DNA from: Elymus sibiricus
Taxonomy: Eukaryota > Streptophyta > Magnoliopsida > Poales > Poaceae
Direction: 5' to 3'
Assembly (NCBI GenBank): GCA_039707655.1
Contig: CM077664.1
Coordinates: 121,494,485-121,558,484 of the forward strand
DNA length: 64,000 bases
Within the stretch, counting starts at the first letter, position 1, and each line of letters starts with the position of its first letter. Positions 47,493-59,000 of the stretch are shown piece by piece. The position numbers were made by a program, and so were the translations under genes. Below the pieces are notes generated by a model that was not told the DNA's origin, ran no database searches, and worked only from the letters and a program-made list of their open reading frames with translations.

Positions 47493-47834
47493 CTAGGCAA
47501 AGTTGGTGTGAGGAGAAATATGTGGAGAAGAAAAATGTAAATCTGTTTAGAGAGATGATATATGAAACCATAGTGACTTGAGCAAATCTTTAACTAACCC
47601 TATCGACCCCCTCTTAATAGTGCAGGATCCCTATACTCAAGAAAGCAAAACAAAACTCATCAACCTCTTGTTCGTTCTTCCCTGAGTCATATCCATTGCA
47701 TATGTTCTTGATCCACACACTTTGTCACACGGGGACTAATCACCTGAGATTTTCTTAACAAACATAATTAGTCCCCTACATGTACATTGTCATCAACATC
47801 AAAAATACGATGTAAGGGCATGATTGCTCTTTCA

Positions 47835-48273
47835 ATCTCCCCCTTTTTGTTTGTTGATGACAATCATACATGTAGTAAAAAAATATTGCAATGTAGTATG
47901 TAAGAGTACAAATCATATATTTCTTTGATTGAGCTCCCCCTCAATGTGTGCAAAAATGTATGGATTATCAATAATACAATGCACATATATTATGTTTGTG
48001 CATGGGAGAGTGTTTACAACATAAACAATTATAAGACAACCCATGAACATAAATCCATATGATAGAGAGACATGATAGCATATAAGATAACTCATGAGAT
48101 ACATCATACCATAATCCCACACTTAAAGTCTGACAACCAAGTCTTACAGCCAAGACACAAATAGATAGTTCAACGGTAACATAGCAAACATAGCAAGCCC
48201 GACAACCTAGTACTTCTCCCCCTTGGCAACAACACACAAAAAGGGCGAAGAAAGCGAAAGGCACTAAACGGAA
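47835..48273 (-). other. 3' untranslated region of C with three polypurine runs
   Basis: On the + strand as pyrimidines: atctccccctttttg (47835-47849, adjoining the LTR), gagctccccctca (47931-47943) and ttctcccccttggc (48214-48227). They match the three runs of A and B in order. Confidence 0.85.
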
Positions 48274-50150
48274 TCACTCCTGGCGGAAATCATCAACATC
48301 ACCTACCCCAGCGAGGAACTCGGGGTACTCGTCGTGAGACGGGAACCCGAAGGTGGAGGTGGACGGAGCCGGCGGGATAGTATCATCAGAGCTCACTGGA
48401 CTGCCACGGGTGCGAAGACGCTGCTTGAGCTGGTTCTTGGAGAGAATCAGGCTCTTCTGAACATCATGGTTCTGCTGGCAGTTGAATGTGATAGCCTTCA
48501 TGATGGCAGACTGGGCTTTCCCCATGAATGAGGCAAGACGTCCAAGAGGGTCACTCCGGGAGGAAGATGTGGGAGCAGACCTCTTGGGCTTGGACTGAGT
48601 ACGTGCAGGGGCAAGGGTAGTGGCTACCTCGCACATGTGAGGAGGAGGTCTCCAACGGGTATGCTCGACCGTCTTGGTGATCTCAAAAGCAGCAGTGTGA
48701 TCAATCAACGCCTGAATGTATGGAGCATGAGGAAATTGGCGCGACTGCTGGAAGCTCGACAAACGGATCTCATGCCAAATGTAATGGGCAGTGTCAAGTG
48801 GCTCCGAGGGCTCATTATGCATGCGCACAAGCAGATCAATGCAATAGCTGCGAGCCTGTGAGCGATCTCCCTTCTTGGGATAGAGAGTGCGAAGCACACA
48901 CTGGAAGAGAATGTGGTATGGAGACCTAAAGATGGATACCTCATTAGGTGGATACTCCACCTCCTCATCGGTGAGCTCATTGGTAGGCTTGAGAAGAGGC
49001 AGACAAGCATCAATACCCATGGGTCTATGCTCTGGGTTATCACCATGGATTCGGTGACCAACACCGGAGAACCCCAGAATCTGAACAAAACGGTCATAAG
49101 TGACACTCATCTGAACATCATCGGTCATCCATGTAAGAGTGTGGTCCGGACCAAAGAAGCACGTGGCGTAGAACTAAAGAATGGCACCTTCATTCCAGTC
49201 ACACTTGAAGGTCATTGCCGGACCAAGATCCATGTCATCAATGATCTTGACAGTATCATGGGGGAAGAGCTCAGGATGGGCGCGCATGTAGGGCAGATCC
49301 ACATGACGATGAGGGGCAAGGCCACATTTGCGGACCATGCTAGTGTAGATGTCCTGCTGCATGTGAGTGCGGAAACGAGGGTCCTCCGCATCCGCCTGCA
49401 TCTCAAACTGGTTGACATCCCGCCTGAACTCAAGATACGGACCCGCCCCCATGGTCTTGAAGTTGTGAATGGGGCGATCACCGCTGACAGGAATCTCCAA
49501 GGAAATGTGACGACCATGAGCGGCAGGCATAGCCGAGCCCCAGACATGAGGTATGGGTGTACTCGGGGCCCGTCGTGTTCCTGGCTTAGACAGACCAATG
49601 GGACGCTTGGGAACACGGTCCTCCTCTTCCTCCACATTATAATCCTCATCATCCGGATCAGAGGCAGAGGCATAGGACGGGCGAGGCCGACGCTTCGGAT
49701 GGCTGCCACTGGGCTTGGTGGTGGTCTTCTTCTTAGGGCGGGCGTTCTCTTCAGAATCGGTGGAGCCCTGTCGGCGAGCGACTGAAAATGACAGGAAGAT
49801 GGGACACCGATGAGTGGAATACGAAGATGGCATAGACATGGATAACACAAAATAAACAAATGAAAATGTTGACATTTTGTCCATGAACATAGGGAAAGCC
49901 TAGGGTGACGGCAAAATTTCAACATGACCAATGTGTATTTCGTGACCACGAACTAAGAGTGGAATTGACAAGGGTCGGCAATGTGAGAGATGGAGATACA
50001 CATTATATGAGCATATACCTAGATGCACAAGAGTATCTAGAAAAGATGAACCTAGGTAAAAACGAACGAGGCCGAAGAATGGAGATGATGCATACCACGG
50101 GAAGAACGTCCCCCGCGGGGGTCATTGCTCGCGTGCTTGGTCCTAGCCAT
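48274..50150 (-). pseudogene. Additional ORF (aORF) of Sirevirus C, two exons, one in-frame stop
   Basis: Predicted exon 1 is 50150-50096 (ATG at 50148-50150; [18 protein letters not shown] plus one base). The intron, 50095-49782, has donor gtatgc and acceptor ttcctgtcattttcag; joining keeps the frame (phase 1). Exon 2 runs from 49781 to the stop at 48274. It shows a basic region (RPKKKTTTKPSGSHPKRRPR), an acidic stretch (DPDDEDYNVEEEEDRV) and a central domain with ISLEIPVSGDRPIHNF, MGAGPYLEFRR and the TWMTDDVQMSVTYDRFVQIL segment. The C-terminal half has KPKRSAPTSSS and a helical part. A TAG at 49174-49176 interrupts exon 2, with the same frame open on both sides. No signal peptide or membrane helix, so the env-like label is not supported. 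Molecular function unknown. Confidence 0.72.
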
Positions 50151-50427
50151 CATCGAGCGCCCGGCGAGCCGCGAGCACTCCAACACCAAAACGGCCGTCC
50201 ATCCGGGCAAATCCCGCACCAAACCAAAAATGGCTTGGAGGAGATGGTAGATCGGGGGAGGAAGAAGGTGTGGGAGAGAGATGGGGGGTAGGGGGCGAGG
50301 AAGATGGCCGGGGCGGCCGGAGCCGAGGTCAGGGCGGCGGCGGCGGCGCAGAATGGATGGGGGCACGGGGGAAAAAAGGGAAAAACTGCCCCGAACCCTT
50401 GGCCCCCAGGCTATATAGGAGGGCGAT

Positions 50428-50606
50428 GGGCCGGACATCCGGGGTAAGACCCGGACATCCGGCAGCTGGAGCTTGGGTTTCTGTGAAGACGGGCCGGATA
50501 TCCGGCGAGGAGGCCGGATGTCCGGCGACTGTGGCAGTGAGCAGATTTGAATAGGCCGGAAATCCGTGGAGAGACCCAGATGTCCGGCGCCTGGACAGTG
50601 ATCAAC
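50428..50606. repeat. Family C palindromes in the pol-aORF spacer
   Basis: About six copies of the LTR palindrome: ggccggacatccgg near 50430, cccggacatccggc near 50451, ggccggatatccggc near 50490, ggccggatgtccggc near 50511, then two degenerate ones. It is the same sequence type as in the C LTR but lies before the aORF. Confidence 0.9.
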
Positions 50607-53600
50607 GGGGTTTTCAGCGAGCTTGATGGCACTTTCATTGTCACATAGAAGAGGCACATGTCTATAAGTAATACCATAATCCTTCAAGGTTTGCCTCATC
50701 CATAGCAATTGTGTTGCACAACTTGCGGTTGCAATACATTCGGCTTCGGCGGTAGAGAGGGAGATGCAATTTTGCTTCTTCGAGGACCAACTTACCAAAG
50801 AGCGGCCAAGAAATTGGCATGCACCGGAGGTTGACTTCCGACCCACTTTGTCTCCGGCCCAATCCGCATCCGTGTACCCAATGAGATCAAACTTGGCATC
50901 CTTGGGGTACCATAGGCCCAACTTTGGGGTGTGAACAAGGTATCTAAGAATATGCTTAACCGCCTTATGATGACTTTCCCTAGGGGAAGCTTGAAATCTT
51001 GCACATATGCCTACACTTAACATGATGTTTGGTCTAGATGCACAAAGATAAAGCAATGAACCAATCATAGAGCGATAGAGAGATGGGTCAAATGGGATAC
51101 CGTTTGTGTCTTCATTTAGAACAATTTTGGTTGGCATGGGTGTCTTGCATGGACTAGCATCGGTCATTCTGAATCTCTCAAGAAGGTCCTTGAGATATTT
51201 GGTTTGAGACAAGAATATTCCTTCTTGAAATTGTTGAATTTGAAATCCGAGAAAGAACTTCAAATCCGCATTAAGTGACATCTCAAATGTCTTTGTCATG
51301 GACGCCGCAAACTTCTTGCACAAATGAATGTTAGGAGAACCAAAAATGATATCATCTACATTGATTTGGCATAAGATCAAATCACCTTTATCCCTCTTAG
51401 TGAAAAGAGTGGGATCGATCACCCCTCTCACAAAACCATCATTGAGTAGAAACTTCTTAAGATGATCATACCAAGCACGAGGTGCTTGTTTGAGGCCATA
51501 CAAAGCCTTATGAAGTTTATACACATAGTCTTTGTGATCGGGATCAACGAACCCGGGAGGTTGTGAAACATATACTTCTTCTTGTAAAGGACCGTTAAGA
51601 AAGACACTTTTCACATCCATTTGATGTAAAGTAAAAGCATTGAAAGCGGCATAAGCAAGTAAAATGCGAATAGATTCAAGACGGGCAACGGGAGCAAAGG
51701 TCTCACCAAAGTCCAAACCTTTAACTTGTGAGTAACCTTGTGCTACTAACCTTGCCTTGTTTCTGATGATTACGCCATTCTCATCTTGCTTGTTCTTAAA
51801 AATCCATTTTGTCCCAATGACATTGTGTTCCTTGGTTGGTCTTTTGACTAAGGACCACACTTGGTTGCGCTCGAAACTATTCAACTCTTCTTGCATAGCA
51901 ACGAGCCAATCAATGTCCGTCAACGCATCTTGTACCTTGAGTGGCTCAACACTAGAGACAAACGAGAAGTGAACACAAAAGTTTGTCAATTGTTTACGAG
52001 TGACTCTACCTTCCAATATGCCGGTAAGAATTTGGTCAACGTCGACTCGACCGGCCACTCGAGGCATGATGGAGGTTAAGGTTTCACGGGGTTCAACTTC
52101 GTTTCCATCATCAACATCTTCAACATATGGATCGTTAACGTGTGGTGGAAGATCTTCTTCTTCATGTTCCATTTGTTGAGGTTCACCATCGTCATATGGT
52201 TCATTATCATCAATAGTTGCATGTTCTTGTTCTTGCTCTTGATGATGATCTTGTTCTTGAGCTTGATCACTGTGAGGGTCTTCTTTTTGCATTTGAACAA
52301 TGGGCTCCTCTTGAGCAATGGGATCTTGTGGTGGTGTGGGTGTCGTAGTAGTTTGATCATGAGTGAAGCTTGCGTCTTCTTCCTCATCATCATGAGGTTC
52401 TTGTTCCATTGGAAGAAGAGCCCCAACACCCATGTTCAAGATATCCTGTGAAGAATCTTCATTACCTACATCACTTAGATTAACTTGCTCCCCATGGGAG
52501 CCATTAAATTCATCAAACACCACATCACAAGTTTCTACAACACACCCATTGGATTTGTTGTAGACTCTATAGGCGTGAGAGTTTGATCCATAACCAACAA
52601 ATATACCCTCAATTGTTTTGGATTGAAATTTTCCTAACCGTTCTCTCTTATTGAGAATGAAGCACTTGCACCTGAATACACGGAAGTACTTGACATTGGG
52701 CTTGTTCCCGGTTAGGAGCTCATAAGGGGTCTTTTCCAAGATCTTGCGGAGGAAGAGCCGGTTTGATGCATGGCATGCGGTGTTGACGGCCTCGGCCCAA
52801 AAGCTATGTGGCGATTTATACTCATCCAACATGGACCTTGCCATCTCCACAAGTGTACGGTTCTTCCTCTCGGCTACACCATTTTGCTGAGGGTGTAGGG
52901 TGTGGAGTATTGATGCTCAATCCCCTCATCACTAAGAAATTCTTCCAAAGTGTAGTTCTTGAACTCGGAGCCATTGTCGCTTCTTATCGCCAAGATCTCT
53001 TTGTCAAACTTGCGTTGGGCTTGCTTGGCAAAATCAATGAAGGTGATCTTCGTCTCGTCCTTGGACTTGAGGAAGAACACCCATGTGTATCTTGAATAAT
53101 CATCAACAATGACAAGACCATACTTCTTCCCACCAAGACTATCCCATGAAGGAGGCCCGAAAAGGTCCACGTGAAGGAGCTCCAATGGCCTTGATGTTGA
53201 TACGATATTCTTGGGTGGGTGCTTTGATTGATGTTGCTTCCCGGCTATGCATGCACTACACACACGATCTTTCTCAAAAGAAACATTGGTTAGTCCAAGG
53301 ATGTGATCACCCTTTAAGAGATCTTGAAGATTTCTCATGCCGACATGGGCTAGCCGGCGATGCCATAGCCACCCTTTGTCGGCCTTGGACATTAGACAAG
53401 TTGCATGGAATGTGCTCTCTTTCGAGAAATCAACCGTGTAAAGGTTGCCATCCAACTTTCCAACAAAGGCCACTTCGAGAGTGTCTCTCTTAAAGACTTT
53501 CACATCCGTTAGTCCAAATAGTGTATCATAACCAACGGAAGCCAATTGACGAACGGAAAGCAAATGATATTTAAGGGATTGGACAAGCATGACATTAGCA

Positions 53601-53865
53601 AGAGACATGTCATTTGTGATAGCCACCTTGCCCAACCCAAGTACCTGTCCTTTTGATCCTCCACCAAACACAATGCTCATAAAAGGTTGAATAGCTTCCA
53701 TGAAGTCGAAGAGCAACTTGCTATCTCCGGTCATATGATTGGTGCATCCACTATCGATCACCCATTTGACTCCACCGGAGAAGGCAACCTACACACAATT
53801 TAAGACTTGGTTAGAGGCACCCATTTTGCAATGGGACCTCTCAGATTAGTAACAAGGGTCTTAGG
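50607..53865 (-). pseudogene. pol: Sirevirus C pol: protease, integrase, RT, partial RNase H
   Basis: Minus-strand pol. The protease starts near 53761 with IDSGCTNHMTGD. Integrase zinc domain (WLWHRRLAHVGMRNL, CSACIAGK) and catalytic core (HVDLFGPP, IRSDNGSEF) follow. Near 52890 a one-base loss shifts the frame just after QYSTPYT. The text resumes at ERKNRT/MARSML and continues through an acidic linker (about 52000-52450) to RT ([29 protein letters not shown]). The RT active site reads NVDD instead of YVDD (51351-51362). RNase H has TDADWAGD and [14 protein letters not shown] but stops near 50607, where a deletion joins it to the palindrome spacer and removes the usual HSRTKHIDIRHHF end. A TAG lies in the protease frame at 53789-53791. 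Nonfunctional. Confidence 0.9.
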
Positions 53866-54060
53866 TGTAGGGAACGCGACAGAAAACAAAAAAATTCGGT
53901 ACAGCGAGCACGCCCAGGATCACTATGGAGACTGCATACAAGGTTTGATCTGATCCGTACCGACTCGAAGCGCAGCGGAAGAAGAGTCGGTGCAGATCGT
54001 TGGTGCAGATCCCCGCAGCTAGGATTTACAACCTCCCAGCCGCGAGGATGTACTCCCTCG

Positions 54061-54175
54061 TCGGACAGCCCTTCGGGAGGCGGTCGGACAGTCCCTCGGA
54101 CGATGTCACGGACAGCCCTTCGGGAGGACCTTCGAAACTCAGACGGTCACTCGGATAGCCCTTCGGGAGGCACTC
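54061..54175. repeat. Short direct repeats cggacagcccttcgggagg in LTR
   Basis: Three clear copies (near 54063, 54111 and 54156) and one degenerate copy (cagtccctcgg near 54088). Each holds a cccttcgggag partial palindrome. The same block recurs in the other LTR (61553-61667). Confidence 0.85.
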
Positions 54176-54393
54176 TCGAACTAAGACCGAAACTACGATC
54201 TCTCTACAGAGTTGCACACATACGGTGTCATCTATCCGGCAGGGCTTCGCCGTCCAGAACTAGTTCCTGCCGGAACCCAGACAGCCTTCCGGCTCTACGA
54301 AAAACTCTTTTCGTGGGAGGGAGAGAGAGAGCTAGCAAAGCATAGCATGTGTATGAGAGCAAGAGATTGAAGAGATGGCAGCCCTCACCTCCT

Positions 54394-54403
54394 CTATTTA
54401 TAG
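54394..54403 (-). promoter_or_regulatory. TATA-like box in Copia D 3' LTR
   Basis: ctataaatag on the minus strand within ggctttcctataaatagagg. The same sequence lies in the 5' LTR, where it would drive the element. Confidence 0.6.
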
Positions 54404-56004
54404 GAAAGCCAAGGGGTAGGATGGTCACACAAAGTACCAAACTACCCCCACTTTATGTCACACATAAAAAACCATAAGAAGGAAAAGGGGTGCCATGTGG
54501 AGCTCCATGGAGGAGCTCCACCCTTGGCCGGCCACCCCTTGGGGTCCCCCCCATGAGGGGCTTCCTTGGCCCCCAAGCCCTTCTAGAAGCCTTTTGGAAA
54601 TATCCCAAAAGGTGACTTTCCAAAAATATCCCAAAAAGCACTTTCACTATTCACGACGACATTTTTCAGCGTCCGGTCGAACTGAAAATATTTATGTGGG
54701 CTTAGAACATTTCCAGTACCCACTAAAATAATTTTCAATGCGATCCGGAACAATTCCGGATTAGTGATTTTCATCTGCGAAAAGCATCCGAAGCGGTTCC
54801 GGCAGCTCCGGAACATTTCCGGTTTTTCTTCCGGAAAATTCCCAGAAGTTTCCAGAATGATTCTGGCACCCTCCAAGAATTATCAGGCATGTGCCGAAAC
54901 CAATTTGACTTAATGGTATCCCCTGAAACAACTTTTCAGTTTTACCGAAACTGTTCCGGTGTTCTCTTTGCGGAACTTTTCCGCTGTCCGAAACTTTTCC
55001 GGTGTCCGAAACTTTTTCGGTGATTTTCTCTCAGACTCCCTGTCTAGTATTCAGCAGATAGATGACCCTTAAGCGTGTGACCCTATAGGTTCGGTGAAGT
55101 ATAGACATGACCCGGAACCCCTTCCGATCAATGATCAACATCGGAGCCGTGGACACCCATATTGACCCCTATACCCACACGAATGAATATTCGAGTGAAC
55201 CTCCAGTTGCCGTGTGCTATTCCTGTTGCTTCGCGATATGTTACAATTACCCGAGGTGAGATTTTCTGCATCCCCGTGGATCAACAACTTGTCCACTATG
55301 CAAGTTACCTCGTTACCGGTTTTGTTCTCTTTTCTCGTATTCGTGTTCCGGCATCCCTGTGATCAAATCACACTGTGTCTGGCCAGACGATGATGGATAC
55401 CGTAACACCGAGAGGGCCCGAGAATATCTCTCCATCGTCGGAGGAGCAAATCCCAATCTTGAGCTATCATGTTACTTGCCATACTTTTCCATGAACCCGT
55501 AAGCCGCCGTAATAGCCACCCAGTAACGGATGACGTTTAACAAACCCCAAAGTTCACGAAGCAAGCACGAAGGAACTCGATACTCTCATGGTCTAAGGAA
55601 TTATGCAAACATTAACTATCTCTGTGTTATTAACCATTAACTTGTGACGAATGAATCTCATAGCATAACATCAATTTGGGTCGATTCAACACAAGTGTTC
55701 TACCAACATCGTGCCCTCAAAATTGCCGGCATAGCCATGCCCATGATCAGGAAAACAGGATCATCCTGCAATACTTGAGCCAGTCTTAGAGGCAAGACTA
55801 GGAATACAATTTACCGTTTATTATACCACACGTGCAAATGAGTTTCCCTCCGGGCCTCGTGGATATTGCAGACTCGAGAATCATTGCAGTTATAGCATGG
55901 ATCATAAACATTCATTACAAACTCGGAGATACAAAATAACTGTTATTACTGCCTCTAGGGCATATCTCCTACAGACTCCCACTTGCACTAGAATCATAAT
56001 CCAG

Positions 56005-59000
56005 TTACATGGCTTCCCTAACACCAATGGCTATCCGGTGTTGCTCATGCTTTGCTCGTGGTAGAGGCTTAGTCATCGGGTCTGACACATTCAGATCCGT
56101 GTGAACTTTGCGTACTTTTACTAAACCTTCTTCGACATGATGTCGAATGAGTTTATATTTGCGTTGAATATGCATGGTCTTATGGTGCGAACTTGGCTCC
56201 CTTGCCTGAGCCACGGCACCACTATTATCACAATAGATCTCCACCGGGTCCAGCGCACTTGGGACCACACCAAGGTCTTCAAGGAATTGCTTGATTCCGA
56301 CAGCCTGCTTGGAGGCTTCTGAAGCAGCAACATATTCCGCCTCCGTTGTAGAATCCGCCACAGTCTTTTGTTTGGAACTTTTCCAATCAACTGCGCCGCC
56401 GTTCAATATGAAAACATAGCCAGATTGAGATTTGAAGTCATCTGGGTCAGTCATGAAGCCTGCATCAGTGTAACAACTTACAATGAGCTCTTCATCACCT
56501 CCGTACACAAGGAGTAAATCCTTGGTCCTTCTGAGGTACTTAAGAATACCCTTGATTGCGGCCCAGTGTTCCAATCATGGATCACCTTGGTACCGGCTGC
56601 TAACACTTAGCGCATAGGAAACATCCGGTCTTGTACATAGCATGGCATACATAATAGAACCAACTGACGAAGCATATGGAATATCATTCATTTGTACTCG
56701 CTCATCGAGGGTCCGAGGACACTGATTCTTGCAAAGCACTGTGCCAGGTGACATGGGGAGTAGGCCTTTCTTGGAGTTCTCCATGTTGAACCTTTTCAAC
56801 ACCTTGTCAATGTACGTGCTTTGGCTAAGCGCTATCAGGCGTCTTGATCTATCTCTATAGATTCTGATGCCCAATACATATGCCGCTTCGCCTAAGTCTT
56901 TCATTGAAAAACTCTTCTTCAATGAGTCTTTTATTTCGCTAAGAAAATCCACGTTATTTCCAATCAACAATATGTCATCCACATACAAGATTAGAAATGC
57001 TTTTGCGCTCCCACTAAACTTCTTGTAAACACAAGATTCTTCATCGTTCCTGATGAAGCCAAACTCTTTGACCACTTCATCAAAACGAATGTTCCAGCTC
57101 CTTGATGCTTGCTTCAGACCATAAATGGCTTTCTGAAGTTTGCATACCTTTCCAGCATCCTTATGAATGACAAAACCTTCTGGCTGTATCATGTATACAT
57201 CCTCTTTGAGGTTTCCATTTAGGAAAGCCGTTTTGACATCCATCTACCATATTTCATAATCGAAATAAGCAGCAATTGCTAGTAATATCCGAACAGACCT
57301 AAGCATAGCTACGGGCGAGAAAGTCTCGTCGTAGTCTACCCCTAGAACTTGCGTGAACCCTTTCGCGACAAGTCTAGCTTTGTGGATAGTAATGTTACCA
57401 TCCGCGTCCGTCTTTCTTTTGAAAATCCATTTACAACCAATGGGTTTTACGCCATCTGGAAGTTCTTCCAAGTTCCAAACTTGGTTTTCGTACATGGATT
57501 TCATTTCGGATTTCATGGCCTTGTGCCATTCCCTTGAGCTAGGCCCCGCCATCGCTTCCTTGTAGTGCGCAGGTTCATCGTCTTCAAGAATGAAGATTTC
57601 GTTATGAAACCACTCAGGTGGCTGGATAGCCCTACCTGATCTGCGCGGTTCAGTTAGAACATTGTCTGAAATTTCCGCATCACATGCGACAACTTCCGGC
57701 TCGGTTGTAGGGATAATTAGCGGAATTGCTTCCGGTTCCTTAGCCATATCAACGGTTGCCGAAGATTCACTAATCTCATTAAGTTGTACTGTCCTCCCAC
57801 TCACTTCTTTAGGGGGAAACTCTTTCTCGAGAAAGACTCCGTGTTTTGCAACAAACACTTTGTTCTCGGAGGCGTGGTAGAAAGAATACCCAACTGTCTC
57901 CTTGGGATAACCTACAAAGTAACATTTGTCTGATCTAGGATCAAGTTTGCTTGGTTGTAAACGTTTTACATAAGCTTCACAACCCCAGATTTTGAGAAAC
58001 GACAGGTCGGGTTTCTTCCCGTGCCATATCTCATATGGTGTCGTCTCAACAGACTTAGACGGTGCTTTGTTTAGTGTGTGAGCGGCAGTTTCTAGCGCAT
58101 GACCCCAAAAAGATATTGGTAGATCTGTAAGAGACATCATCGACCTTACCATGTCTAACAAGGTTCGGTTACGTCGTTCCGACACTCCGTTTCGCTGTGG
58201 AGTTCCGGGAGGCGTAAGCTGTGAAACGATTCCACGATCACTCAGATGTTGGCCAAACTCATGACTAAGGTATTCGCCTCCGCGATCAGACCGCAGAAAC
58301 TTAATCCTTTTGTCACGATGATTTTCTACCTCATTCTGAAATTCTTTGAACTTTTCAAAGGTTTCCGACTTATGCTTCATTAAGTAGATATAGCCATACC
58401 GACTTAAATCATCAGTAAAAGTCACGAAGTAGAAATACCCACCCCGTGCGGCTGTGTTCATTGGACCACATACATCACTATGAATTATTTCCAATAACTC
58501 ACCCGCCCGTTCAGGATGACCCGTGAACGGCGTCTTGGTCATTTTTCCCATCAAGCAAGCTTCACATGTGTCAAATGATTCAAAATCAAAAGACGGTAAA
58601 ACTCCATCTTTATGAAGTCTTTGCATGCGTTTCTTTCCGATGTGGCCAAGCCGACAGTGCCACATGAAAGTGGTGGTGGTATCAGGCTTCTTAAGGCGTT
58701 TAGCATTCACGTTAAAGACATCATTTCCACATTCAAGATTTAGTATGAAAAGGCCCCCAACAATGGGTGCAAATCCATAAAACATATCCTTACAATAAAG
58801 TGAACAACCATTGTTCTCAGACTTGTACGAATACCCATCGTGTACTAAACATGATCCGGAGATAATGTTTCTACACAACAACGGAACAAAATAACAGTTA
58901 CTTAGTTCCAAAATAAATCCTGAAGGGAGACGTAGAGGCATAATGCCGACGGCTTGAGCGGCGATCCCAGCGTTGTTCCCGACACGCATCACGACTTCAT

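Larger units (their letters stand above)
46289..47834 (-). repeat. Sirevirus C 3' LTR
   Basis: 1546 bp. Contains a dense cluster of ccggacatccgg palindromes (47083-47492) upstream, in element sense, of a TATA-like actatatatagcc. Confidence 0.92.
53866..55973 (-). repeat. Copia D 3' LTR
   Basis: 2108 bp. Includes a run of cagcccttcgggagg repeats (54061-54175) and frequent ttccgg/ccggaa boxes between 54740 and 55020. The polypurine tract caagtgggagtc (minus strand) lies at 55974-55985. Confidence 0.95.

Noticed and set aside
46993..47581. ORFs across the palindrome cluster in the C LTR
   Set aside because: The repeated DVRP/MSGP-type peptides are just translations of the palindromes, and the same happens on both strands.
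48913..49785. Long + strand ORF of 290 codons
   Set aside because: It lies antisense to the Sirevirus C aORF, whose minus-strand frame shows domain-like sequence and matches the layout of A; the + frame has no recognisable motif.
50052..50606. C-terminal extension of pol into the aORF start as a real fusion protein
   Set aside because: RNase H lacks its conserved end and the extension reads through palindromes; a deletion is simpler. The last part overlaps exon 1 of the aORF.
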